DNA of 64,000 nt from assembly GCA_019637105.1 (NCBI GenBank), contig JAHBWF010000018.1:1-64000 (forward strand), in the 5' to 3' direction. This document shows positions 28,244 to 36,695 of the stretch, one piece after another; within the stretch, counting starts at the first letter, position 1, and each line of letters begins with the position of its first letter. The stretch is from Labilithrix sp. (lineage in GTDB: Bacteria > Myxococcota_A > Polyangia > Polyangiales > Polyangiaceae). Position numbers and translations under genes: made by a program. The notes beneath the pieces were generated by a model. It searched no databases. It was not told where the DNA came from and saw only the letters and a list, made by a program, of their open reading frames with translations.

Positions 28244-29748
28244 GTGGGCCTCGGCGCGAAGCCCTTGCGAGCGAACTTGTCCCACCCCTGCTTGCCCTTC
28301 AAGAAGTCCCACAGTCCCTTGAGCTGCCAGGCGACGAGGTACTGGCGATAGCCGAAGTTCGAGACGAAGCCGGCGAGGAGCAAGACGACGACGTCGCGGA
28401 GCCGCGAGTAGCGGAAGAGCGCGAGCCCCGAGCCGCTCGGCCCAGCCTCGGAGTAGACGCAGAGCAGCACCGAGAGCGCGCTCAGGCAGAGGTGGATCGC
28501 CGCGGCGAGCGCGAGGAACGTCAGGAGCGACTGGACCGACAAGACGCCGAGGGCCAGCGTGACGACGAGGACGACGTACCCGAGGCACTCGATGACCGGG
28601 GCGAGCGCCTCGAACAGGAGCTGGTACGGGAGCGAGAACAGCCCGATCTGACGGAACCGCGGGTTGCCGATCATCGCTCGGTGGTAGCTCAACACCTCGA
28701 GCAGACCGCGGTACCAGCGCGAGCGCTGCTTGCCGATGTCCTTGTAGTTCTCGGGCGCCTCCGTCCACGCCGTGGGGAACGGGAGGATCTCGATCTTGCC
28801 GGGCAGACCCTTGTCGAGGAGGTAGCGGTGGAGCCGGACGACGATCTCCATGTCCTCGCAGACTGTGTGGACGCCCGCGCCGCAATACTCGACGCCGACC
28901 TTCGCCTGCATGGTCTTCGTGAGGAAGCCGCCGATCGCCACGACCATGTCGCGGCGCATCAAGGCGAAGACGCCGGAGAGGACGAGCAGCGACCGCAGGG
29001 CCGCGAAGGCGACGCGCCCCTGCGCGAACGAGCGCATGTACTCGACGATCTGGAAGCGGGCGATCCACGCCTTCGGGAGGCGCATCTCGACGACGCGGCC
29101 GTCCTCGACGACCGAGCCGTTGGAGATCCCGACCTGGACGCCGACGGCGACGATCCCCTCGCGGTCGTCGACGATGGGCCGCGCCGCGAGGAGCAGCGCG
29201 TCGGGGGTGAGGAGGCTGTCGGCGTCCATGCTGGTGACGAACTCGCCCTGCGCGACGTTGATCGCGGCGTTGAGGGCGTCGGCCTTGCCGCCGTTCTCCT
29301 TGTCGATCAGCACGAGCCGTCGGAGCCCGGGCGGGAGCGGGCCGCGGACCTCGTAGAAGCCGCGGATGGCGGCGCACGTGAGCTGCGGGTCGTAGTCGAG
29401 CTCCGTCCGCACGAAGTGGAACTGGCGGAGGAGCACGTCGACGGTCTTGTCCTTGGAGCCGTCGTTGCAGATCACGATCTCGAAGCTCGGGTACTGGAGG
29501 CGCAAGAGGGAGTTGATGCTCTCGCAGATCGTGACCTCCTCGTTGTAGGCGGGGACGAGGAGCGTCACCTGCGGGAGGAAGCGGTCGCGGAGCCGCCCGA
29601 GCGCCGGCCGGACGTCCTCCACCGCGAGGTCCCGACGGATCGCGCGCAGGCTCAGGACCACGAAGCCGAGGTTGACGAAAAAGAAGACGAGGATGTACGC
29701 GACGACGAACGCATCGAGGATGGTAAGCAACGGAGAGACGAAGGACAT
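28240..29748 (-). CDS. membrane processive glycosyltransferase, family 2
   Basis: 502 residues. Two N-terminal membrane segments flank a cytosolic GT-A domain with Asp96 (CNDGSKD), DxD at 175-177 (MDADS), ED at 298-299 (CEDMEI) and Q341-x-x-R-W345 (QRSRW), the full D,D,D,QxxRW set of cellulose/PNAG/hyaluronan synthase-type enzymes. Several C-terminal helices follow from about residue 365. It likely polymerises and translocates a beta-linked polysaccharide across the inner membrane. No PilZ domain is visible; regulation may instead come from the kinase and receiver encoded downstream in the same operon. It is the first gene of the operon. Confidence 0.92.
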   Translation of the reverse strand: MSFVSPLLTILDAFVVAYILVFFFVNLGFVVLSLRAIRRDLAVEDVRPALGRLRDRFLPQVTLLVPAYNEEVTICESINSLLRLQYPSFEIVICNDGSKDKTVDVLLRQFHFVRTELDYDPQLTCAAIRGFYEVRGPLPPGLRRLVLIDKENGGKADALNAAINVAQGEFVTSMDADSLLTPDALLLAARPIVDDREGIVAVGVQVGISNGSVVEDGRVVEMRLPKAWIARFQIVEYMRSFAQGRVAFAALRSLLVLSGVFALMRRDMVVAIGGFLTKTMQAKVGVEYCGAGVHTVCEDMEIVVRLHRYLLDKGLPGKIEILPFPTAWTEAPENYKDIGKQRSRWYRGLLEVLSYHRAMIGNPRFRQIGLFSLPYQLLFEALAPVIECLGYVVLVVTLALGVLSVQSLLTFLALAAAIHLCLSALSVLLCVYSEAGPSGSGLALFRYSRLRDVVVLLLAGFVSNFGYRQYLVAWQLKGLWDFLKGKQGWDKFARKGFAPRPT

Positions 29749-29849
29749 TCGGGTGCCGCCCCCCGACTCGCCAGCTTATACGCGCGCGCGCGAGGCGACC
29801 AACTCCCGCCCGGCCTTAATTCCACCGCGAGCACGCCGTTCGAGCGGGT

Positions 29850-30263
29850 GTGGAAGTCGCCGACATCGCCGAAACGAGCGCGGACGCCGAGAGCACCTAT
29901 CACGATGCGAATACTTCCTCGTCCGCGGCCCGCTTCGCGCACCTCGTCCGCGTCCTCGAGGACGCCGCCGCGACCTTCCGCTCGGGCGCGCCGCGCGAGC
30001 GCGAGGCGGCGTTCGCCGAAGGCCTCGCGGCGGTGACGGCGCTCTACCGAGGCCTCGACGGCGGGCGGCCCGACGTGACCGCCGCGCACCTCGACCGTAT
30101 CTATGACGCGACGCTCCGCGCGCTGGGCGAGGCGTACGCCGGTGACCTCACCCCGCTCGTGGCCGCGACGGCGATGGCGCGCTGCATTCATTCGGCGCTC
30201 GCGCCCCCGACGGCGGCCGCGAGGCCGTCCCGGCCGGACGACCTCGAGCGACGCGCCGCCTGA
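29850..30263 (+). CDS. hypothetical helical protein, 137 aa
   Basis: Starts at GTG 29850. It is an all-helical, Ala-rich soluble protein: RFAHLVRVLEDAAATFRSG, AAFAEGLAAVTALYRGLDGG, LDRIYDATLRALGEAY and LVAATAMARCIHSAL. The helix order and the LD-x-GG, then IYD, then LxEAY pattern distantly recall the FliS flagellin-chaperone bundle, but no flagellar gene is near and the match is weak. Divergent from the glycosyltransferase operon. Start codon and family are uncertain. Confidence 0.55.
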   Translation: MEVADIAETSADAESTYHDANTSSSAARFAHLVRVLEDAAATFRSGAPREREAAFAEGLAAVTALYRGLDGGRPDVTAAHLDRIYDATLRALGEAYAGDLTPLVAATAMARCIHSALAPPTAAARPSRPDDLERRAA

Positions 30264-30285
30264 CGCCGCCGCCGGCGCGGGCCGA

Positions 30286-31065
30286 TCAGAGATCGAAGAA
30301 GAAGCCCAGGCCGGCCGAGACGCCGAGGTGGAAGATCGACAGCGCGTCGGATCGCTCCTCGGCGTCCGGCCCCTGGACGAAGGCCGTCTCGTGGGAGCCC
30401 GTCAGCGGCAGGTTCGCCACGGGCCCGGCGTGGAGCAGCACGTGGGGCAGCGGCGTCCAGACGAGCTGCGGATCGAGATCGAGCGAGAACACCGTGTCGG
30501 TCTCCGCCGCCGCCGACGTCACGCCGACGTTGTTCGTCTGCTCGCGCTCGGAGCGGACCGAGTAGAAGGCGAGCCCGGCGCGCGGCCAGAACGCGAGCGT
30601 GTCGGTGAGGCGCAGCACGTAGCCGACGCGCGGCGCGAACCCGAGGACCGTCGAGCCGGGGAGCACGTTCTCCCGCGCGGTCGCTCGACCGACGCTCGGC
30701 CGGCGCTCTTCGGCGCGCGTGCCGCCGATCCCGAACGCGACGACGAAGGATCCGCCGATCGTCAGGCGCGGCCACACGGTGACGTCGGCGGCGACGCGCG
30801 GGACGGAGTGCATCGCCCCGAGGCTCGGCTCGCGCCCGACGAAGAGCGCGAGCGAGGCGCCGCTCTCGGTCACCTTCGTCGTCGTGTCCCCCTGGACCGC
30901 CGTGATCGACTGCGTCGTGTACCCGACGAGCGGGACCAGACGATCGGCCGTGACGACGAGCTGCCCGCGCTCGCCGAAGCGGCCGTCGCCCTCCGCCCGC
31001 GCGCTCCACGTGGCGAAGAGCAGCGTGGTGAGCGCGAGCGCGCCCGGAGCCGTCCGACGGATCAT
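30286..31065 (-). CDS. predicted outer-membrane beta-barrel protein
   Basis: 259 residues. A signal peptide (GALALTTLLFATWSARA) is followed by alternating amphipathic strands (QLVVTADRLVPLVGYTTQS, LTIGGSFVVAFGIGGTR, VLGFAPRVGYVLRL, LAFWPRAGLAFYSV) and ends with the typical C-terminal LGVSAGLGFFFDL signature ending in an aromatic-x-hydrophobic strand. This fits an 8-12-stranded barrel of unknown function. It faces the preceding hypothetical gene convergently (22-base gap). Confidence 0.78.
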   Translation of the reverse strand: MIRRTAPGALALTTLLFATWSARAEGDGRFGERGQLVVTADRLVPLVGYTTQSITAVQGDTTTKVTESGASLALFVGREPSLGAMHSVPRVAADVTVWPRLTIGGSFVVAFGIGGTRAEERRPSVGRATARENVLPGSTVLGFAPRVGYVLRLTDTLAFWPRAGLAFYSVRSEREQTNNVGVTSAAAETDTVFSLDLDPQLVWTPLPHVLLHAGPVANLPLTGSHETAFVQGPDAEERSDALSIFHLGVSAGLGFFFDL

Positions 31066-31157
31066 GGGAGGGTGCGCCCCACGTTACGTCCGTTCGACCA
31101 CGCGCCTCAACTCGGATGTGCGCGGCGCCCGCGTCGCGCGCGCCTCGTCCTCCGCCG

Positions 31158-33947
31158 TCACTTCGCGAAGAGGAAGTCGTCGACGAGCGCCTCGCCCGGA
31201 TCGGCCTCGGCGCGGTACGTGCCGGCCTCGATCTCGGCGCGGAGGGCCGCGAGCGGGAAGGGCCGCGGGATGCGGCGGCGCTCCACCCACGAGACGCCGT
31301 CCGGGCTCGTCTCCCAGACGATCTGATCGACGGGGGCGTCGTGCCGGAGCCGCAGGTGCGCGTGGGCCGCCGGGTCGTAGGTGAGCGACTCCGTCGTCGT
31401 GGCGCCCATCAGCTCGGACTGGAAGAAGATCTTGCCGGCGGACACGGCGAACCGCGCCCACCCCGGCGCCTGCGAGACGACCGCGAACGAGACGCTCGCC
31501 TCGGTCGACGCGTGCGGCGCCTGATGGATGACCACGCCGGCGACGCCGCCGGTCCAGTCGAGCTCGCGCGTGGTCGCGAAGCCCATGTGGCGCGCGCCCG
31601 CGACGCCCGCGCGCGGACGCAGGTGGAGTCGGCCGCCTCCGTGGAAGACCTCGAGCTCGGGATCGTAGCCGCCCTCGTGGAGCGACGCGGGCGTGAACAC
31701 CTCGGGGTCCCGCTGGCGCTCGAACGACTCGCGCACCCCGGTCATCTCGACGCGCACGTCGTCGAACACGGCCCTCCCCGGGGCGGCCTCGGCCTGGAAC
31801 GTGCCCGCCTCGAGCTCGACGTACGCGGCGTGGAGATCGACCGTCCGCGGCGTCGTCCGGCGCGTGGTCCAGATCGCGCCGTCGGCGCTGGTCTCGAAGA
31901 GGATCGCGTCGGTGACGCACGCGTGCCGGATCCGGAGGTGGCGGTGCTGGACGGCGTCGTACGGGAGGCTCGTGGTCGTGACCGCGCCGTCGTTCGCGCC
32001 GAGCGTGAGGACGCCCTGCTCGACGGTCATGCGGTACCAGCGGCTGGGATCCACCACGACGGCGAAGGTCGTGTCCGCGCTCGAAGCCGCGCTCGTGGCC
32101 TCGACGAGCTCGACCCTCGTCGAGCTGCACGTCATGGGGAAGGTGCGCGCCGAGACGACGCCGCCGTGCCGGAGCCCCGCGACGCCGGCGCGCGGCGCGA
32201 TGGTGAGGCGGCCGCCGGCGGCCGCGACGGTCACGGCGGGATCGAACGCGCCGTAGCCCTCGTTGATCGTCCGCCGCGCCCAGCGCGCAGGATCGATCGC
32301 GGCGCTGAACGCCTCCTCCAGCAAGAGCGGCGAACGGATCCGCGGCGCGCGCGGCGCGGCGAAGCGCTCGAGCACGTTCCGCGCGATCCGCTCGGCCGCC
32401 GGGCTCGCCACGCTGGGCTGCGTGACGCCCTTCGGGCGGTGCGCGTCGAGCCCCCACGCGAACTGGATCGAGCCGGCGGCGAAGGTCTCCGCGCCGCTCG
32501 GCAGCGCGCGCACCGTCGCGTCGGACGCCCCGCTCGTCGCGTGCGGCGTGGTCCACGGTGAGCGCATGACCCGGCGGACGCCGGGCAAGGGCGGCTCCTC
32601 CGCGCCGTCGACCTCGTAGCCGAGGAGCCCGGGCAGCGCCGCGCCGCGAGCGAGCCCCGTGCCGGCGAAGACCCAGCTCGAAGGATCGTCGACCACGAGG
32701 GGGGCGTTGATCGCGTAGTCCTGGAAGCGCACGCCGGCGAGCCCCTCCTCGCCGCGCGCGAGCAGCGGATCGCGGAAGCGCACCGTCGCGCGGTGCGCGT
32801 CGGGGCCCGCGCTCGTCGGATCGGTCGCGGCGTCCTTCGTGCAGGCCATCGTCGCGTCGGCGACGCCGCTCTTCGACGGCTGGAGGCGGACCTGCCAGTA
32901 GGCGACGTTGCCGGAGAAGAACGCGAGGCTCGTCGAGCCGTGATCGCGCGCGGCCTCGACGTGATCGCGCATCCGCGTCGACCAGTACTCGTCGTGGCCC
33001 ACGGAGACGAAGACGCGGTGCTTCTCGACGAGCCACGGGTCGCGGTGGACGTCGAGGTTGGTGACGTAGCTGACGTCGAAGCCCTCCCGCTCCAAAAAGC
33101 GGACCATCGGGTACTCCCAGCCCATCGGACCGGTCTGCGCGGCGCCCTGGAAGTTCGTGATGAGCTCGCCGGCGCCGACGCCGGCCGCCGACTCGGGGTT
33201 GAGGCCGAGCGCGTACGGGCGGAGGAAGGAGACCCGCGACGCGCGCGCCTCGCCGGTGCTGTTGAAGTCGTAGAGCGATTTCCCTCCCCAGTTGTTGTAG
33301 GCCTGGAAGGTGGTGACGCTCGACTGGACGAGGTACGTGGAGGCGCGAGCCTCGTCGCGCACGACGAAGGGGACGTAGCTCTGTTTGCCCGTGTCCTTCG
33401 TGGTGAGCTTCACGAGGTAGATCCCCGTCACCCAGGTCGGCGGGATCGTGAGCTCGTAGGGACTCGCCCAGCCGCACTCGACGAGCCCGTCGGCGTCGGG
33501 CGCCGGCGTGACCTGGAGCTGGCCGTCGCGCTCCACCGCCCCCGCGAGGAGGCGTCCGCCCTTGCCGCCGTACCAACCGAGCCGGTAGACCTCGAGCGCG
33601 TAACGCGGCGAGGCCGTGCTGACGAAGACGCGGAGCGTCTCGCCGGCGGCCACGCTCGTCGCCGACGCGTAGCCCTCGATCTCGCGCTTGGTCGCCGGGC
33701 TCCCGAGCATCCACTCCTCGGTGCCGGGGAGCCGGTTCTCGCCCGAGACCGGGTTCGGCGCGCGCCCGCCCTCGGCGCCGGCGTCGTCGCCTCCTCCGCC
33801 GGCGTCGCCGTCGAGCGCGCCCGCGTCGTCCGCCGGCGGCGGGTTCGGCCCGCCGCCTCCCGCGTCGCGACCGCATGATGCTGAGCACAAGCAGGTCAAG
33901 AACCATGCGACGATCGCCGGCCTCCGCCACGCGGCAACGGGGTGCAT
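31158..33947 (-). CDS. lipoprotein related to N,N-dimethylformamidase large subunit, with two tandem beta-sandwich domains
   Basis: 929 residues from ATG 33947. The signal ends in a lipobox (CSASCGRD), followed by an Asp/Gly/Ala linker. Residues of about 70-480 match the C-terminal domain of DMFase-like proteins: YRLGWYGGKGGR, FQAYNNWGGKSLYDF, LDVHRDPWLVEKHRVFVSVGHDEYWS and LAFFSGNVAYWQVR. The C-terminal third holds two related jelly-roll or DUF1349-like domains starting near ARWARRTINEGYGAFDP and EVFTPASLHEGGYDPE, each with RAGVAG and HLR(I/L)RH landmarks. The substrate is unknown; amide hydrolysis or glycan binding is possible. Its start codon overlaps that of the divergent gene at 33946. 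Confidence 0.82.
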   Translation of the reverse strand: MHPVAAWRRPAIVAWFLTCLCSASCGRDAGGGGPNPPPADDAGALDGDAGGGGDDAGAEGGRAPNPVSGENRLPGTEEWMLGSPATKREIEGYASATSVAAGETLRVFVSTASPRYALEVYRLGWYGGKGGRLLAGAVERDGQLQVTPAPDADGLVECGWASPYELTIPPTWVTGIYLVKLTTKDTGKQSYVPFVVRDEARASTYLVQSSVTTFQAYNNWGGKSLYDFNSTGEARASRVSFLRPYALGLNPESAAGVGAGELITNFQGAAQTGPMGWEYPMVRFLEREGFDVSYVTNLDVHRDPWLVEKHRVFVSVGHDEYWSTRMRDHVEAARDHGSTSLAFFSGNVAYWQVRLQPSKSGVADATMACTKDAATDPTSAGPDAHRATVRFRDPLLARGEEGLAGVRFQDYAINAPLVVDDPSSWVFAGTGLARGAALPGLLGYEVDGAEEPPLPGVRRVMRSPWTTPHATSGASDATVRALPSGAETFAAGSIQFAWGLDAHRPKGVTQPSVASPAAERIARNVLERFAAPRAPRIRSPLLLEEAFSAAIDPARWARRTINEGYGAFDPAVTVAAAGGRLTIAPRAGVAGLRHGGVVSARTFPMTCSSTRVELVEATSAASSADTTFAVVVDPSRWYRMTVEQGVLTLGANDGAVTTTSLPYDAVQHRHLRIRHACVTDAILFETSADGAIWTTRRTTPRTVDLHAAYVELEAGTFQAEAAPGRAVFDDVRVEMTGVRESFERQRDPEVFTPASLHEGGYDPELEVFHGGGRLHLRPRAGVAGARHMGFATTRELDWTGGVAGVVIHQAPHASTEASVSFAVVSQAPGWARFAVSAGKIFFQSELMGATTTESLTYDPAAHAHLRLRHDAPVDQIVWETSPDGVSWVERRRIPRPFPLAALRAEIEAGTYRAEADPGEALVDDFLFAK

Positions 33948-35322
33948 GAGGGCCAACGTATCCGGGCGTCGTCGACGAAGCGAGGGTTGGCGGACGTGCG
34001 CCGCCGGGCTCGCCGCGCTCTCGATCCTCGTCGCTCCCCCGCTCGCGGGCCGGGCGGCGGCCCAGCGCGGCCTGTGCGCGGCGACGCCTCCCGCCGAGGT
34101 CGACGGCAGCACGGACGCGATGCTCACCGCCGCCGACGCGCTCGCCTCGCCGCTCGATCGCGCCCGCGCGCGCGGCCTCTACCTGGCGGTGCTCGCGCGC
34201 GACCCGGACGACGAGGAGGCCGCCGTCGGCCTCGCGCGCGCCGACGCCCAGGACGGGTGCTTCGCGCTCGCCGAGCGAGGCTATCGCGACGTGCTCGCGC
34301 GCTCCCCCGGCAAGGTCGACGCGCGCGCCGGCCTCGCCGACCTCCTCGTCTGGCGCGGGCGCTGGGCCGAGGCGGAGGCCACGCTGGACGAGGGCCTCGT
34401 GCACGCGCCGCTCGCCCCCGATCTCCTCTCGCGCCGCGCGCGCGTCGCCCATTTCCGCGGCGAGCCCGCCGTCGCGCGGCGCTTCCTCGCCGAGGCCGCG
34501 CGCGTCACGCCGCTCGATGCGGAGGTGCGCGAGGCGGGAGACCGCGTCTTCCTGGGCCAGGCCCGCCTGGGGCAGCGCGTGCAGCTCTTCCCGCGCGCGT
34601 ACGACGACCTCTACACGACCGACGTGACGGCGGCGCTCCGCTGGCGGCGGCTCCGCTTCGAGCTCGGCGGGCAGGTCGTCTCGCGCCACGGCGCGTCGCG
34701 CCCGAGCCGGAGCGGTGAGGTCCGGTCGACGGTGATCGACGGCCGGCCGAGCTTCGGCGCGTACTACCACTTCGGCAACGGCGGCTGGGCCGGCGGCTCG
34801 GTCGGCGCGAGCGCGCCCGCGCTCGCGTTGCCCCGCTGGGCGCTCGCGCTGTCGGGCTTCACGCCGCTCGGCCGGGTGCTCTCCGCGCACCTGACGACGG
34901 CGCTCTGGCGGTACCGCGACGATCGCGACGTCTTCTTCGTCACCCCCGCGCTGACGGTCGCCGTCACCGACGCGGTCGACGTGACCGCGCGCTACTGGCT
35001 CACGTCGGTGATCGCGCGCAGCGCGGACGGCTCGACCGACGTGGAGCACGTGCACTCCGCGGGGGGGCGCGTCGGCTGGCGCGCCACCGCGCGGCTCACC
35101 CTCGGCCTCGACTACACCTACGGCGTCCAGCTCGAGCGGAACCCGACGGCGACGGAGCTCCGCGACCTCCGGAGCCACATCGTGAGCGCGCTCGCGTTCG
35201 TGCTCCTCACGCCGTCGTTCGGCGTGGACGGCGCGCTCTCGGTCGAGCGACGCGCGAGCGTCGCCGGCGGCCCCGCCGTCCTCGGTCCCGCCGCCGAGGC
35301 GGGGGTCTTCGCGCGCTGGTGA
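33946..35322 (+). CDS. TPR plus outer-membrane beta-barrel protein (YaiO/PgaA-like layout)
   Basis: 458 residues from ATG 33946. A signal peptide (CAAGLAALSILVAPPLAGRAAA) is followed by TPR-like helix pairs (residues about 45-205: ARARGLYLAVLARDPDDEEAAVGLARADAQDG, then AERGYRDVLARSPGKVDARAGLADLLVWRGRWAEAE-type units). From about residue 210 to the end are amphipathic strands (ALRWRRLRFELGGQVVSRHG, SFGAYYHFGNGGWAGGSVG, LGLDYTYGVQL) ending in AGVFARW. TPR-plus-barrel proteins such as PgaA, BcsC and YaiO export polysaccharides, which fits the GT2 enzyme nearby. The gene converges on the next one with a one-base gap. Confidence 0.82.
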   Translation: MRANVSGRRRRSEGWRTCAAGLAALSILVAPPLAGRAAAQRGLCAATPPAEVDGSTDAMLTAADALASPLDRARARGLYLAVLARDPDDEEAAVGLARADAQDGCFALAERGYRDVLARSPGKVDARAGLADLLVWRGRWAEAEATLDEGLVHAPLAPDLLSRRARVAHFRGEPAVARRFLAEAARVTPLDAEVREAGDRVFLGQARLGQRVQLFPRAYDDLYTTDVTAALRWRRLRFELGGQVVSRHGASRPSRSGEVRSTVIDGRPSFGAYYHFGNGGWAGGSVGASAPALALPRWALALSGFTPLGRVLSAHLTTALWRYRDDRDVFFVTPALTVAVTDAVDVTARYWLTSVIARSADGSTDVEHVHSAGGRVGWRATARLTLGLDYTYGVQLERNPTATELRDLRSHIVSALAFVLLTPSFGVDGALSVERRASVAGGPAVLGPAAEAGVFARW

Positions 35323-35323
35323 G

Positions 35324-36604
35324 CTACTCGACGATCTCGAGGTAGTGGCCCGTGAAGCTCTTGATCCGATCGCCCGAGCTCCCGAAGACCGCCGTCGACA
35401 CGAGCCACACGCCCGCGCCGACGGCCTTTTCGCGGCGACGCGCGGGATCGACCACGGCCTCGAACGTGAACGGGCCGGGCGCGACGTCGCGGACGAAGGA
35501 GAGCTCCGCGCTCGTCGTCGTCCCCGGCTTCGTGAACACGACGACCGCGGTGACCTTCTCCGTCGTGTCGCCGCGGTTGTCGAGCTTGAAGGTCGCGCGG
35601 AGCGGCTCCGACGCCTTCACGCGCGTCGGGAGCTCGGGCCGCGTCGCGCGGACGTCGACGTTGCCGATCGTCAGCGGCAGCCCGGCGAACGAGCCCAGCC
35701 TGTCGCCGGCGGCGTCGAACATCGTCACCGTGACGAGCCACGCGCCGGGGAGGATCCCCTCGGCCGCGCGCGCCTCCGGCGTCAGGCGGAGCGTGTAGGT
35801 CGACGCGCCGGGGACGACGAGCGCCGCCGGATCGTAGTGCTCGATGCCGGCCGTCCCGCCCGGGCGCGTGAACACGATGAGCGGCGTCACGCGGTTGGCC
35901 GTGTCGCCTGCGTTGTGGATCGACAGCGGGACGACCAGGTCGTCGCCGCGCCCGATCCGCCGCGGGACGGGCGCGGCGACGATCTCGACGTCGTCGCGCC
36001 CGCGCCGGAAGGCGTTGCCGGACAGGGCCTTGCCCACCGGCGCGCCGTCCTCGTCGAAGACGGCGAACGTGATCGCGTACCGGCCCGGCGTCACGTCGCT
36101 CTCCGTCAGCTCCGCCGCGTCGAGCCGGAGCTCGATGAAGCTTCCCCGCGGCGGGACGTACGCCGCGAGCTCGATGGTGCGCGTCGCCGTGCTCTTCGGC
36201 GGCGTGAAGCTGAGAGGGAGCGTGACCTTCCGGGTGCACGCCGCCGCGTTCTCGACGAACAAGCGCGCCGAGAACGCCGCGTCGCGCTCGATCTTCTCGG
36301 TGTACGTGGGGGTGTGCTCGAACGAGAGGGCGCGTCGCTCCTCCTTCGCGCAAGCGGGCGCGCCCGGCGGCGCCGGCTCGCGCGCGAGCAGGGCCGCGCG
36401 CACGCCGTGGGTGATCACCTCCGGGGGCGCGGGCCTGGGCGCCGTCGGCGTCGCGGTCGACTCGGCGAAGGCGGCGGATCCCGCGCCGGCGTCGCCCGCC
36501 GCGCGCGCGGGCTCGCTCGGGTAGACGCGCGGCGCGCGGGCGCCACATCCCCACGCCGCCGTCGCGGCGAGCAGGAGGAGCGCGCACGTTCGCGGATCGC
36601 GCAT
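35324..36604 (-). CDS. lipoprotein with repeated beta-sandwich domains
   Basis: 426 residues; the lipobox is AAWGCGAR. After a low-complexity linker there are three similar units of about 110 residues with the pattern LRVxVxNxGDTxxxVT(P/A)xxVFT(R/K)PG, then GxWLVTxxxFDxxGDRLGSF. Examples are IHNAGDTANRVTPLIVFTRPG, LDNRGDTTEKVTAVVVFTKPG and GAWLVTVTMFDAAGDRLGSF. They resemble the immunoglobulin-like DUF modules that accompany secreted glycosidases. It is divergent from the glycosidase-like lipoprotein at 36696, suggesting a shared extracellular role. No catalytic motif is visible. Confidence 0.78.
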   Translation of the reverse strand: MRDPRTCALLLLAATAAWGCGARAPRVYPSEPARAAGDAGAGSAAFAESTATPTAPRPAPPEVITHGVRAALLAREPAPPGAPACAKEERRALSFEHTPTYTEKIERDAAFSARLFVENAAACTRKVTLPLSFTPPKSTATRTIELAAYVPPRGSFIELRLDAAELTESDVTPGRYAITFAVFDEDGAPVGKALSGNAFRRGRDDVEIVAAPVPRRIGRGDDLVVPLSIHNAGDTANRVTPLIVFTRPGGTAGIEHYDPAALVVPGASTYTLRLTPEARAAEGILPGAWLVTVTMFDAAGDRLGSFAGLPLTIGNVDVRATRPELPTRVKASEPLRATFKLDNRGDTTEKVTAVVVFTKPGTTTSAELSFVRDVAPGPFTFEAVVDPARRREKAVGAGVWLVSTAVFGSSGDRIKSFTGHYLEIVE

Positions 36605-36695
36605 GAGCCTCGAGAGCGTCGCACGCGTTCGGCCGCGAAGCCAAGCGCCGCTCGGCTATGCTGGAGCGATCGTCCCCTCCCGCGTCACGTCGTCG

